Below are positions 1 to 9,816 of a stretch of 64,000 nt of DNA, piece after piece (position 1 is the first letter of the stretch; the number at the start of each line of letters is the position of its first letter). The stretch covers positions 1 through 64,000 of the forward strand of contig CAVRYH010000002.1 of the NCBI GenBank assembly GCA_963725395.1. The letters are read 5' to 3'. The stretch is from Bog-756 sp963725395 (lineage in GTDB: Bacteria; Actinomycetota; Acidimicrobiia; Acidimicrobiales; RAAP-2). Made by a program: the position numbers and the translations under genes. Under the pieces are notes generated by a model. It ran no database searches. It saw nothing but the letters and a program-made list of their open reading frames with translations, and had not been told where the DNA came from.

Positions 1-1
1 G

Positions 2-1783
2 AACGGCAGTATCGGTACCGAGGCATTTGTCCACGACGGACACCAGTACACCTACTTCGGGATCTTTCCGTCGCTGTTGCGCATACCGATCTTTCTGTTC
101 ACCCACGCCCTCGACGGCCGACTCACGGCCGTCTCCATGCTGGGAGCATGGCTGGTCACCGCCCTGTTCAGCGCGTTGTTGCTTTGGCGGATCCGGATCG
201 TCTTCCGGGGGGAGGCTCTCCTCGGTTGGGGCGAGACGGTCTCGTATGGGATCCTCCTCGTCTCGTTTCTGGCCGGCTCCGTGCTCCTCTACCTGGCGTC
301 CCAGCCCAATGAGTACTCCGAAGACCTGGTTTGGAGCGTCGCGCTCGCCTCGGCCAGCCTGTTCGCCCTGTTGGGGGTGGTGGAGCGCCCTTCGTGGGGA
401 CGGGTGGTGGCGAGTGGGACGTTCGTTCTGCTCACGAATCTCAACCGGGCCACCACGGGCTATGGCTGCGTCATCGCCGCGCTGTTGATCGCCGTGTGGT
501 TCGGACTCGGGCGTGCCGGACCTGACCGGCAGCGATGGTGGATCCCGATGTTGATGGCGGGACTGGTGCCGATGGCCGCCGGGATTGCCGTCGACCTGGC
601 CAAGTTCGGCATTCCCTTCGGAGTTCCCGTCTCGGCGCAATTGTTGTTCAGGGCGGGCGGCTACATCCACATCAACGGGGGCCACTACTACAGCCTCCGC
701 TTCGTCCCCAGCGCCCTCCAGGCTTACGTGGACCCCACGAATCTGCGGTTCACCTCGCTCTTCCCGTACATCACACTCCCGGACATCCCGGTTCCCCCCG
801 TGGCCCACACCGCGCTCTTCACCCGGGCACCGACGGCCAGTGTGATCGCCACGACACCCCTGCTGGTCGTGGCCGGGGCCTGGGGCGTGATCACGACGTT
901 CGCCCGGCATCGAGGCATCGTGCAGCGATCCTTGCGGATTCTCCTGATCGCCATGGCCGCCACGGCCGGCAGTGCGATGATCGACGGATGGATCCTCGAG
1001 CGGTTCGTCGGCGATATCCTGCCGCTGCTCATGCTGGCCAGCATGATCGGTACGGTCGACGTCTGGCGCCGTCTCGCCGACCGACGGAGGGGTCTTCGCC
1101 TCTTCGCCCTCGCCGTGCTCGTCCTGCTGGCCCTGTTCGGCGCGGTGGCCAATGTCGGGCTGGCCGTCACCCCGGCCACGGACTGGACTCAGGGACAGCT
1201 GGTCCGCTACGTCGAGGTCCAGCGTGCCCTCAGCGACGTCACCGGCCACCCGCTCAGCCGCGATGTGGTGAGGGGTAGTTCCTATCCCCGTCCGGCTCCC
1301 ATGGGCCAACTCTTCATCGAGGGCCGGTGTGACGCGCTCTACGTTGCCGACCAGGCCCCGCCGAACGGGTTCATCCTTCCCGACCTGATCTGGCTACCGG
1401 TCGAACGCGCCCCCGATACGCCGATCTGCCACTCGCTCATCGGGTCGGCGAGGGAGATCACATCCCCGCCGCTGAGCACGTCGATTGTCGCTCCGCCCCG
1501 GGATTTGGAGATCACCGGGTCCGATGTGGCGGTCATCGCGTCGACGGCGGGGACGATGAAGGTCGTCTCGGTGCGCATCCTTCTGATCCGGACACCCAAG
1601 AACTCTGTGACCGTCCTTGGCCGCGCAACGTATGTCCACCCGGATTGGACCCTCTCGTGGGACTCACTAGGTGTACCCAACGGCACGTACGACCTGAGGA
1701 GCCTGGCCACCGGTACCTCCGGAATTACGGTGGCCAGTCCCACCTACCCGGTCACCGTCGACAACGGATCGTCGGGACCGTGA
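2..1783 (+). CDS. Polytopic membrane protein, GT-C-like, 5' end cut by window
   Basis: The frame is open from the first bases, so the N-terminus lies outside the window; 593 residues are visible. The protein has about ten hydrophobic segments, then a soluble C-terminal domain from about residue 400. It is a clear paralog of the product at 32461..34632: both share the Y-Y-F-G-[IL]-F-P-S motif near the front, the E-R-P-S-W-G-R-V-V-A-S-G loop and a similar C-terminal domain. The layout resembles membrane GT-C glycosyltransferases that use polyprenyl-linked donors, and the neighbours (acyltransferases, YfhO-like proteins) fit envelope glycan assembly. The function is inferred; no catalytic motif is certain. 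Confidence 0.8.
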   Translation, partial: NGSIGTEAFVHDGHQYTYFGIFPSLLRIPIFLFTHALDGRLTAVSMLGAWLVTALFSALLLWRIRIVFRGEALLGWGETVSYGILLVSFLAGSVLLYLASQPNEYSEDLVWSVALASASLFALLGVVERPSWGRVVASGTFVLLTNLNRATTGYGCVIAALLIAVWFGLGRAGPDRQRWWIPMLMAGLVPMAAGIAVDLAKFGIPFGVPVSAQLLFRAGGYIHINGGHYYSLRFVPSALQAYVDPTNLRFTSLFPYITLPDIPVPPVAHTALFTRAPTASVIATTPLLVVAGAWGVITTFARHRGIVQRSLRILLIAMAATAGSAMIDGWILERFVGDILPLLMLASMIGTVDVWRRLADRRRGLRLFALAVLVLLALFGAVANVGLAVTPATDWTQGQLVRYVEVQRALSDVTGHPLSRDVVRGSSYPRPAPMGQLFIEGRCDALYVADQAPPNGFILPDLIWLPVERAPDTPICHSLIGSAREITSPPLSTSIVAPPRDLEITGSDVAVIASTAGTMKVVSVRILLIRTPKNSVTVLGRATYVHPDWTLSWDSLGVPNGTYDLRSLATGTSGITVASPTYPVTVDNGSSGP

Positions 1784-1788
1784 GCCGC

Positions 1789-1821
1789 GCCCGATCGGTC
1801 CGGTGAGAGAAGGGATCGGGC
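1789..1821. terminator. Hairpin between convergent genes
   Basis: An 8-bp perfect inverted repeat (GCCCGATC and GATCGGGC, loop 17) sits between two convergent stop codons. There is no U-tract, so a terminator role is inferred from position only. Confidence 0.4.
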
Positions 1822-1848
1822 AGCTGCACGGTGTCGGGTCTGGCTCGG

Positions 1849-3330
1849 TCAGCCGTGCTCGAACAAACTCAGATGGTGCTCTTCGAGTACTCGGGCTCGT
1901 GCTCGAACCGATGCCGGCGACTCGAGGAAGAACAGATAGAAACTGACCTCACCATTCGTTGCATGATCGATGCCTCGCAGTACGTCGGCCGACTTGACAT
2001 CGTAGACGTACTGATTTCGGGCTCCCTGCACCCCGTGGTAGATCCCGAGGGGGACCTGGATCACGATGGCGACCAGCAGGACGATCCGAGCACCGGGAAG
2101 AGCGACTCGGTCCAACCAGCGACGGGCTCCCCGGGGGTGCCCGTCGGGGTCTGACGTCCTGGAGCCTGAGACGTCCATCCGGCCCTCGCCGACCGGATCC
2201 GGGTGACGATCGAGCAGTGCCAGGTAGATGCCCACGAGGATCAGGATGTCAAAGGTCGTGTACCGAGAGAAGCTCGCGCCCCCGAGACCGAGGTAGGACC
2301 GACCCTGGGTCACCATGGCCGCGAACAGGAGCCCGTAGCAGATCAGCGCGACACCCACGGGGCTGCCGGAACGTTCATCGCGGCGGAGACCGCAGATCAC
2401 GATGGTGGCGACGGCCAGGGCGACGATCACGATCCCGAACAGGATCACGAATTTGTCGTCGGGGCTGGAAGTCCCCAGGCCGACGGGCTTGCCCACCACG
2501 TCACCGATGGCGAAGAGGAAGAACTTCAAGGCGGCCAGAAGGTGCTGACGGGCGTACTGAGGGAACGGGGATTCAGAGAACCTGTAACCGTGGAAGTAGA
2601 GGACGGTCGATGCGGCGGCCACTGCGGTCCAGACACCGAGCTGCTTCGCGGTTCGGCGCCGGAAGTAGAGGAGGACCAGACCGGCCGGCCAGATCAGCAA
2701 CCCCTGCAGGGACGAGAAGCTGCCCACCACGGCGGCGGCCAGCGCACCGACCAGCGTGATCCAGGTCAGCGTGATCCGGTCCAGAAGTAGGACGGTGGTG
2801 GCCAGGGAGAGGAGAACCATGTACCAGGCCAGCTGGAAGCCCCAGATGGTGTTCCCGTACTGGACCACGGAGAGAGCGAGGATGGCCGCCGGGCAGTAGT
2901 AGAGCAGCGGCGTCGACGGTGAGCGACGCTTGTGGGCCCAGATGATGAACCCCGTGGCCACCGCCAGCATGACCGCGCCCAGGTTCTCCTCCACCCGGAT
3001 GTTGAAGTGCACGGTATGGGCGAGCAGCACCACAATGATGTTCGGGAAGAAGATGCGGTTCTCGTAGTGCTGGGCCCACATCGGCCCCCAATCGAAGAAG
3101 TGCACGTAGGACTGCTTGATGACGTTGACGTCATCCCATTGGTCGCCGATGATGCTGTTGACGCTGTAATGCTCGAGGAACCAGAAATAGCCGATCACCG
3201 GAAGGCCGAACCCGAGCACGGTCAGGACCGCCACCAACTGCGGACTCAGACGGTCGACGAGCCGATGACCGGTCGGCGCGGACGGGACGGCCGACTCGGT
3301 TCCCTGAACCTCAGACGTGGACGGCGTCAT
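1849..3330 (-). CDS. Polytopic membrane protein of unknown function
   Basis: The protein has 493 residues with about ten membrane segments and a long soluble loop or tail. The frame opens further upstream at a TTG (3360); I prefer the ATG at 3330. The loop D-Q-W-D-D after the first membrane segment and a central S-R-Y-T-T-F-D motif are conserved in a broken second copy at 5527..6206, so the family duplicated here. The acidic loop after the first segment recalls GT-C glycosyltransferases, but I do not recognise a specific family. It converges on the glycosyltransferase-like gene before it. Confidence 0.75.
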   Translation of the reverse strand: MTPSTSEVQGTESAVPSAPTGHRLVDRLSPQLVAVLTVLGFGLPVIGYFWFLEHYSVNSIIGDQWDDVNVIKQSYVHFFDWGPMWAQHYENRIFFPNIIVVLLAHTVHFNIRVEENLGAVMLAVATGFIIWAHKRRSPSTPLLYYCPAAILALSVVQYGNTIWGFQLAWYMVLLSLATTVLLLDRITLTWITLVGALAAAVVGSFSSLQGLLIWPAGLVLLYFRRRTAKQLGVWTAVAAASTVLYFHGYRFSESPFPQYARQHLLAALKFFLFAIGDVVGKPVGLGTSSPDDKFVILFGIVIVALAVATIVICGLRRDERSGSPVGVALICYGLLFAAMVTQGRSYLGLGGASFSRYTTFDILILVGIYLALLDRHPDPVGEGRMDVSGSRTSDPDGHPRGARRWLDRVALPGARIVLLVAIVIQVPLGIYHGVQGARNQYVYDVKSADVLRGIDHATNGEVSFYLFFLESPASVRARARVLEEHHLSLFEHG

Positions 3331-3608
3331 CTTCGCATTTCCGGACTTGTTCCGAAGCAATCGAGTCGGCTCGCGTTCACTGCACGACGACCCGGTGGTT
3401 GCCGGCGGCCTCAGAACGATCTACCGACCGACATCGGTGCGAGGCATCCTAGCTTGGTTGGACCTCGAACTCGGCTCCGAGAACGAGGCTCGTCGCCAGG
3501 TCGTCGACCGCCGGTCTGACGCGTCCGTGGCACCGTGACGTGCCTGTCGTGGAGAACAGCCGGTGATCCGGATGGGCGGCGCCAGCCACCGGCGACCACT
3601 CGTTCCCG

Positions 3609-4508
3609 TCAGGTGAGCGCCAGGACCGTGATGGCCACGAATCCCCCCCCGCCGGAGCCGCCCTTGCCTCCGACACCGGTAGGGGCGCCTCCGCCCCCAC
3701 CTCCGCCCCCGCCGCCGCTCGTGTAGACCCCGTTGGTTGCGCCGGTTCCTCCATCGGCGGTCGGCATATCACCGACACCACCCCCGGGCGAATCGTTGCC
3801 GCCATCTCCCGACGTTCCACCTCCGCTCCCGCCCTTGCTGCCATCCGAAGCACCCCCACCCCCGCCACCGGGCCAGGCATAGAGGTTTGCCGAGCCCGAG
3901 ATCCCCCCGCCGGAGATCCCCGCGCCGCCGCCTGATCCCGGTGCTCGGCCGGTACCGTCGCTCGAGTCGCCCGCGGCGATCGGATTGAGCACGGTCGAAC
4001 TGCTGTTTCCCGGAGACCCGGCGCCGCCGGAGCCACCATCGGCAGTAGCGACATTCGGGCAGCTGGAGGTACCTCCGGCGCCACCACGCGTTCCCGCTCC
4101 GCCGTTGGCCGCGCCGCCAGCTCCCCCGGCGCCGCCGGATCCGACGATGACGGTGATGCGCTGGCCGGCGCGACCGAAGAAGCTGTTGATGGTCACGGCT
4201 CCGGCGGCACCACCCGCTCCTCCCACCTGGTGGGTGACGCCATCAGCATCGCGGGCGGATCCCCCTCCCCCGCCTCCCCCACCTCCTCCCACTGCGAGCA
4301 CCGTGTAGGCCCCGCTGTGAGGAACGACAAATGTTCCGCTGGTATAGAACAGCTTGCCCTGATAGTTACCCCCCGGGGGCGTCTTGGTGCCTCTCGGGTC
4401 CGTCTTGGAGGACTTTATCGAGGAATTGGTGCCGGCGGTAGAACTTCCACACGAAGCAAGAACCAATGAGCCGCTCAGTACCAACACAACCAGCAGTCGT
4501 CTAGCCAC
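3609..4508 (-). CDS. Glycine-rich secreted lipoprotein
   Basis: The product has 299 residues. A signal peptide ends in a lipobox L-A-S-C with the lipidated cysteine at residue 20. A short linker and a small sandwich-like stretch follow (about residues 50-75, T-S-G-T-F-V-V-P-x-S-G-A-Y-T-V). The rest is about 60 percent glycine with serine and alanine, including runs of eight to ten glycines, and ends in F-V-A-I-T-V-L. This recalls glycine-rich, PGRS-like or adhesin-like cell-surface proteins. It is probably anchored on the outer face of the membrane; its role is unknown. The C-rich plus strand comes from the glycine codons. Confidence 0.75.
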   Translation of the reverse strand: MARRLLVVLVLSGSLVLASCGSSTAGTNSSIKSSKTDPRGTKTPPGGNYQGKLFYTSGTFVVPHSGAYTVLAVGGGGGGGGGGSARDADGVTHQVGGAGGAAGAVTINSFFGRAGQRITVIVGSGGAGGAGGAANGGAGTRGGAGGTSSCPNVATADGGSGGAGSPGNSSSTVLNPIAAGDSSDGTGRAPGSGGGAGISGGGISGSANLYAWPGGGGGGASDGSKGGSGGGTSGDGGNDSPGGGVGDMPTADGGTGATNGVYTSGGGGGGGGGGAPTGVGGKGGSGGGGFVAITVLALT

Positions 4509-4822
4509 GAAGTGGACTCCCGAGGGCGAGGATTGTCTTCAGCGGATGCAGAGCAACGATGGGTAACTCGAGATCCGAGCGCCACGAAAAGCTATGGCTC
4601 CGCGAGGTGCTGTCAATTGGGTGCTTCGTAGTTGACCGGGGCTTCTGATGTTGCGGTTAGCGCTCCGTGGGTGGAGTACGTGGGCGCCGTTGTGCCGGTG
4701 GCGTCCTGTCTCTTCGTAGTCGTGGCGCACAAGCGGCGACCTCCACGCCGCTCTAGTACTGCCCCGTCGCCTTCTTAACCTTCTCGTTCGTCAAAGTAGG
4801 TAACAGGCTTTGGGGCTTTTGG
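4509..4822. other. Gap with degenerate sequence
   Basis: No convincing gene is present. A 48-codon open frame from a TTG at 4632 to a stop at 4776-4778 contains one hydrophobic stretch followed by K-R-R, and could be the end of a lost membrane gene. From about 4762 the frame of the following glycosyltransferase remnant is already open without a usable start. Confidence 0.35.
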
Positions 4823-5434
4823 ATGGTTTGGTCCATGGTGCAGGGATGGAGACGCAGGAGTGGATTATTGGGCGTCGGTGTCTTGGCGACCTTGGCCTCC
4901 TATGGCTGGTACCTGATCCAGAACACGGTCCGCTACGGAGATCCGTTGGCTCGAGCAGCGTCGGCCCGTTATCTGGCCCAGGTCGGGGGACTCGGTACCT
5001 TCTTCAGCCTCTATGTGGTTAGCAACCCGTCGGGTCTCGTGTTCGTCCACGTGCCGCAGAGGATCATCGATGGGTTCTGGTACGTGTCGGGGTCGGTGGG
5101 ACAGTTCCAGTGGTCATGGCCGGTCAGCCCTCTGTTCTGGGCGGCGCTGGCGTCGGCGACCGCCGGGATCTTCGGCCGGCACATCGACCGCCCCGCCCTG
5201 GAAACGCTGCTTACGGTCGCGGTAGCCGGCCTGCTTCCGGTGTGGATCGTGGCGTTCCAGACATCCACCTACGAGGCCCGCTACGTCTATGTCGGCCTCT
5301 CGCCCATCGCCGCGTTGGCCGCTCTGGGCCTGGAGCGTTGGAAGCTGCCCGTCCGGTTCATCCTGCCGGCGATGGGTCTCATCGGGACCGTCGTCGCTAT
5401 TGAGCAGAACGTCCTCGCCGTGCACCGGAGCTGA
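4823..5434 (+). pseudogene. Remnant of a DUF2142/GT39-like membrane protein (C-terminal part)
   Basis: A 203-residue frame holds only the last membrane segments of a protein similar in plan to the 490-residue product at 6629..8101. It has a W-Y-L-I-Q-N loop matching W-F-I-R-N-K, a G-D-P-L element, and the late Y-E-A-R-Y-V-Y motif typical of such families. The N-terminal half with the acidic catalytic loop is missing, and the frame runs upstream to about 4762 without a good start. I read it as a 5'-truncated relic, though a short expressed protein cannot be excluded. Confidence 0.6.
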
Positions 5435-5526
5435 TGCTCGGTCGCTGAAGCACGAATTCCGTCCGTGGCGTGGCCATTCAGTGCAGTGGCGCCGCTCGGG
5501 AGGCACGGTCGAGCCAACCGCTCGGC

Positions 5527-6206
5527 CTAGCGGGTTGGTGGGTTGGCGAAGAGACTGAGGTGGTGCTTCGCGCCTGTTGTCGCACGAAGGACTCTGGATA
5601 GAAGGGGCCCAGGGGAAACTCGACGGTCGCATCGGTCGTGTGGTCGATGTTTCGCAGCACCCGCACGGCAACTTCGCTGCTGGCGTGAAGCGCACGGGCC
5701 CTCGGCAGTCCGAAGTAGAGGCCGGAGGCGACCTGCGCGACGATCACGGCCGCTAGGACCCAGCGCGCCACCGGGATCGCCACGGTGTCGACCCACCCGG
5801 GACCACGCTGTCCCTATTGGATCGCATGGCTCACCATGCCATCGGCATCGGAGGCCGACGGCCGGGGCTCGGTCCCCAGAATCGGTCGTACCAACAGGGC
5901 CAGAAAGATGCCGATCGGGACCAACAGGTCGAAGGTGGTATATCGGGATTGACTGGCCGCAGCAAGGCCGAAGATGACCCTCCCCTCGGTGATCATGGCA
6001 TCGAAGAGCAGACCGACACAGGCGAGCGCCCACACTCCGATCAGGGCCGGTCCATTTCGGTCCCGGCGCCCGCCGTACAGGACCACGGTGAACAGCGCCA
6101 ACGCCAGGAGGACGACGCCGAAGATCAGCACGCCCGAGCTTCCCGGCTTGGTGTTCCGTTGGGCGTAACGGTCGATGAACCCCCTGACCGTCGGGCCCGT
6201 CGACAC
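5527..6206 (-). pseudogene. Broken paralog of the membrane protein at 1849..3330
   Basis: The minus-strand translation aligns with the C-terminal half of the neighbouring membrane protein: S-R-Y-T-T-F-D-L-L-V-P-I-G-I-F-L-A-L-L matches S-R-Y-T-T-F-D-I-L-I-L-V-G-I-Y-L-A-L-L, and L-R-N-I-D-H-T-T matches L-R-G-I-D-H-A-T. The first half is absent. An in-frame TAG stop lies at 5814-5816, and near the end a frameshift moves the conserved H-H-L-S-L-F ending into another frame. Three lesions make it a clear pseudogene. Confidence 0.75.
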
Positions 6207-6628
6207 CGTGCGATCCCTCCGGTCGTGGCGTCAGCGTCTACTGGGGTCACCGATCCTTGTGGGGTTGCCACCTATGCGCCTCTCGTCTCGGGCTGAAGGC
6301 CGCCGCCGGTCGGCGCCCACGAGGTGCCGGTGTGCGCTCGCCCGCCTGCTACCTTGGTCCCCCCGCGACATGCCCGTCGGCACGAGTAGGCGATGTCCAC
6401 TCCATGATCGCCGACACTACCGGAACCCGGTTTGCCGCGCCGGCCTCGAGGAAGAATCGGATCGGGTGCAATTCGACAAGGCTCCGGCCGCCACCATGGC
6501 CAGTCGTCCTGCACCACACCGATTCTGGATTCCCCGATGTGCCTCTCTGCGGGCAGACAGATCGGGGGTGGGAGTCAGTGGCCTGGTGGTGCGACGCTCC
6601 GATGCGGCTCCCCGACCGGAAGGATCAT
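6207..6628. other. Intergenic region between a pseudogene and a glycosyltransferase-like gene
   Basis: The frame of the next gene stays open back to 6257, but that stretch is rich in Arg, Cys and Pro and lacks membrane character. A good ribosome binding site only precedes the GTG at 6629. I see no other gene, RNA or repeat. Confidence 0.4.
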
Positions 6629-8101
6629 GTGAAACTGAAGGGTGTGACGCCGTCCGGGGAATCCAGCGATGAGGTGACAGCACGGCGTTCCCCGGGTCTC
6701 ACGACGCGTCTGTCGCTGGTCATCCTGGTCGTGGCCTATCTCTCCCTGGCACTCACCTTCAGTCTGTTGACTCGTGCCTACGAAGCCGACGACGAGTCAG
6801 CGCACACCGACTATGTCGAGTACATCGTGCAGCACCACTCGCTCCCAGACATCAGCGTGGCCAACGGAGGAGAGTCCCATCAACCTCCCCTCTACTATCT
6901 GCTGGAAGCAGGTTGGCAACAGCTTCTGGGGATTCGGGCATTCACACCTCAGCTCGCCTTCGTCAAGGGACCAATCGAGCCGAACCACCTAGTGCTGTCC
7001 CATGACTACACCCCTACTCAACGTGAAGATGCAGTACACCTCCACGAGTTGCGCCTGCTCTCGGTCCTCCTCGGTCTCGCCACCGTCCTGTTGACCTATG
7101 CGGGGGGCAGGGTACTCGGCCTCCGTCAGGCGATGGCCTTCTGTTGCGGGCTCGTGGTGGCGCTGTTGCCGAGGGAGCTGGTCGTCTCGTCCGACGTGAC
7201 CAATGATGCGCTGATCATTCCTCTCTGTGCCCTGGGGTTGGTTCTCTTTCTGCTGGCTGAACGCGCCCGGGTAGAAGGCCGTCTCGGCTACCGGCGGCTC
7301 CATCTGCTGGGCATGGGCGTCGCCCTTGGCCTCGGCGCCATCACAAAGTTCAGTGGCCTCCCTGTTGCGGGAATATTGCTCGTACTGGCATTCCTGCCAT
7401 CGATCACGCAGTCACGATCAGGGGTTTACGCGCATGCGAACGGACCAGCGGGCCACTCGCACAACACCAGACATGTCGGGATCGCACTGCACTTTGTGGT
7501 GGACGGAATCATCGCCGTGGTCGGATTCTTCTCGGTGTCCGCATGGTGGTTCATCAGGAACAAGATCCTCTACGGTCAATTCCTGGCCAGCAGAAGGGGC
7601 GAGGGGTACCTGAAGGCCTTTGTGGGAGGTGGCCATCCTGTCACCTGGACTACACACCTCTTCTTTCACCAGGTGCCGGCAGTGTTCTGGCAGACCACCT
7701 GGTATGGGCAGCCCAATCTGTCGTTACCGGGGGTGGTGAACGACATCTTGGCCGCAGTCGGTGTGCTATGCCTTGTCGTCGGGGCCTGGGCCCTCGTCAC
7801 CCGCCGGCGGTCGAAGCGGCTCGCCGTGCCACCGCTGTCCGCCGCGGCGCTGCTCGGGTGCATCGCAAGTGGACTAATTGCGGTGATCATCCTCATCAAG
7901 ACCACGTCGATCGGCGACGCTCGGGTCGCCTTCGTCGGCATCGCCGCCTTCGCCATCGTCTTGGTGCTCGGTAGCACACGCCTGGTCGAGCGGCTCATTC
8001 CCCGCTGGTCGCCGATCGGCACGTGGGTGTGGCCAACGGTGCTGCTCGCACTGGACGCCTATGTCGTCGTGCGTTTTCTCATCCCACTCGGAGGTCTCTG
8101 A
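6629..8101 (+). CDS. DUF2142/GT39-like membrane glycosyltransferase
   Basis: The protein has 490 residues from a GTG preceded by GGAAGGA. After the first membrane segment comes an acidic loop D-D-E-S-A-H-T-D-Y and then Q-P-P-L-Y-Y-L-L. These are the two hallmark loops of GT-C proteins of the PMT/ArnT/DUF2142 type, where the acidic residues act in catalysis. About ten further membrane segments follow. It probably transfers a sugar from a polyprenyl-phosphate carrier on the outer membrane face; donor and acceptor are unknown. The truncated cousin at 4823..5434 lies just upstream. Confidence 0.75.
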   Translation: MKLKGVTPSGESSDEVTARRSPGLTTRLSLVILVVAYLSLALTFSLLTRAYEADDESAHTDYVEYIVQHHSLPDISVANGGESHQPPLYYLLEAGWQQLLGIRAFTPQLAFVKGPIEPNHLVLSHDYTPTQREDAVHLHELRLLSVLLGLATVLLTYAGGRVLGLRQAMAFCCGLVVALLPRELVVSSDVTNDALIIPLCALGLVLFLLAERARVEGRLGYRRLHLLGMGVALGLGAITKFSGLPVAGILLVLAFLPSITQSRSGVYAHANGPAGHSHNTRHVGIALHFVVDGIIAVVGFFSVSAWWFIRNKILYGQFLASRRGEGYLKAFVGGGHPVTWTTHLFFHQVPAVFWQTTWYGQPNLSLPGVVNDILAAVGVLCLVVGAWALVTRRRSKRLAVPPLSAAALLGCIASGLIAVIILIKTTSIGDARVAFVGIAAFAIVLVLGSTRLVERLIPRWSPIGTWVWPTVLLALDAYVVVRFLIPLGGL

Positions 8102-8489
8102 GCTCAACTGCCCAATCGAGTTCGATCGTGCGCTCTATCGATGGCAACAGTCGGGTCAGTGATGGGCTTGACGTCGCTGCGGACCCATCATCGCCCTCGC
8201 TTGGGAGTCCTCGCGGCTTCTTGCTCTTCGATCGCCGCTAAGTGGTGCTCCGATCACAAACGGTACGGGTCGCCGCTGGCGGTTGGCCCGTTCATCATGC
8301 TTGCCGCCGGCCACATCGTGTGGGGCTGCTCCCTTTGGGGTGTACCCAGCCGTCAGCCCGTGCTGCAGGAGCATCGGACCGAGGCCCAAGTGCTGACAGC
8401 GGACGGAGGGTGGACTACAACGTACGTCGATGTAACACCCCACTCGACCGCAAACTCCGGGGACCTCGTCAGGCTCATGCGGATGCGGC
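8102..8489. other. Intergenic, nothing recognised
   Basis: This 388-bp stretch lies between convergent genes. Open frames on both strands lack ribosome binding sites, membrane pattern or known motifs. It looks less GC-rich than most of the window. Confidence 0.4.
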
Positions 8490-9695
8490 TCAATCCAACG
8501 TGCCCCCGGGGGGGTGCGAAGGCGATAGTGGATCATGAGGTGCACCTGATCTCACGGGCAATTGGGTACCCATGGCCGTCGGCGCTCGGTTGGTCGGCGA
8601 ACGCAACCGCAGGGCCTTCAGTCGGAGGGCATGCCTTTCGACCCCCCACCAGCTTCCCATGGCCAACCCCGCCGTACAAAGCATCGTCATGGCTGTGTAG
8701 GGGACCGGTCCCCAACGCGCCACTCCCCATATGACCAGGAGTTGGGCCACCGGAAAACCGTAGATATACATCCCGTAGGAATAATCGTTTCTCTGTCCGA
8801 TCCTGTGGAAGGGAAGATGGATTCCGAGCCACAATAGGGGGTAGGCGATGAGAGCAGCCAGAAGATCTGATGCAGTGAAGGTGAAGGATGGGCTACTCCC
8901 CCCAGTCGGCCAGTACAGGCATGCGACCAACAAAGTCGTACACAACAGGGCCACCCACCCCGAGTCGGGTATTCGTTCCCTGTAGAGATAGATCACAGCC
9001 CCGACCATGAAGACGGTGGTCAGCTTGAGAATGTTGAACGCGGTGTAGTTGTGGAACAAATTGAATTGCTTGTCGATGGAGGGGGTGAGAGTGATGACGG
9101 CTACCGCCATCCAGAGCAGGGCTGCCCCGACCAGTATCACCCTTCGATGGCGAAGCAGACCGACGACCGCCAGTCCCATCAGAATGAGATAGCAGAGGAA
9201 TTCGTAGGAGAGACTCCACAATGAGCCGTTCCACTCGTAGGGGATAAGGCTTCCGGTTGGAGTCCCTGAGATGGAGTGTTGATGGATTACGAGCAATAGG
9301 TTTCGGTAAATGTAGCCGTAGGGACTGTTGGCCCTCGAGCTGAAATAGCAGGAGATGTCGCAGTGGGCGACAGCTGGGTGATGCAGCCACGCAACGACCC
9401 CGAACACAAAGGCCGTGACGGCCAGACAGAGCCAGAATGCCGGAAAGATGCGTAGAAATCGCTGCCACAGGTATCTTCCAGCCCTATTTCGCAGGGCGCT
9501 CCCTGCGATCAGATAACCGCTGATTCCGAAGAAGCCGTAGACTGCGATTTCACCGAAGCCGGTGCCGTTGATGCCACCGATCACCCGGAATGCTGCAAGC
9601 GGGAGCGCATGGGTGATCACGACGACCGAGGCCAGGGTCAGGCGAAGGAAGTTCAGGCTGTTCCGGCGGGGATTGAATGTTTCACCGATCGATCG
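8490..9695 (-). CDS. Acyltransferase 3 family membrane protein
   Basis: The protein has 401 residues from a GTG at 9695 preceded by ACGGAG; the frame also opens at a TTG at 9740. Acyltransferase-3 (OafA/YrhL) features are visible: the first membrane helix with the conserved His (V-I-T-H-A), the F-F-G-I-S-G-Y-L-I motif, the R-F-L-R-I-F-P-A-F loop and S-L-S-Y-E-F. Such proteins O-acetylate or O-acylate surface polysaccharides and lipids from the membrane. Base composition looks more AT-rich than its neighbours, which may mark it as acquired. Confidence 0.85.
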   Translation of the reverse strand, partial: RSIGETFNPRRNSLNFLRLTLASVVVITHALPLAAFRVIGGINGTGFGEIAVYGFFGISGYLIAGSALRNRAGRYLWQRFLRIFPAFWLCLAVTAFVFGVVAWLHHPAVAHCDISCYFSSRANSPYGYIYRNLLLVIHQHSISGTPTGSLIPYEWNGSLWSLSYEFLCYLILMGLAVVGLLRHRRVILVGAALLWMAVAVITLTPSIDKQFNLFHNYTAFNILKLTTVFMVGAVIYLYRERIPDSGWVALLCTTLLVACLYWPTGGSSPSFTFTASDLLAALIAYPLLWLGIHLPFHRIGQRNDYSYGMYIYGFPVAQLLVIWGVARWGPVPYTAMTMLCTAGLAMGSWWGVERHALRLKALRLRSPTNRAPTAMGTQLPVRSGAPHDPLSPSHPPGGTLD

Positions 9696-9816
9696 CACTG
9701 TTGTCTCCGTAATGCCGTCAGTGGTGTTCGGCGAGCCCAACGAGTCGTCTCACCATTCCCCGCGTATGGGATCGTACTCCTTCGACGTTTCTTGGAAGTC
9801 TCCCCAGCTCTTATTT

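Noticed and set aside
3609..4330. Long C-runs on the plus strand, looked at as a repeat array
   Set aside because: They are glycine codons of the lipoprotein on the minus strand; units are irregular.
6257..6628. Longer N-terminus for the DUF2142-like protein
   Set aside because: No membrane character, odd composition, and a good ribosome binding site exists only before 6629.
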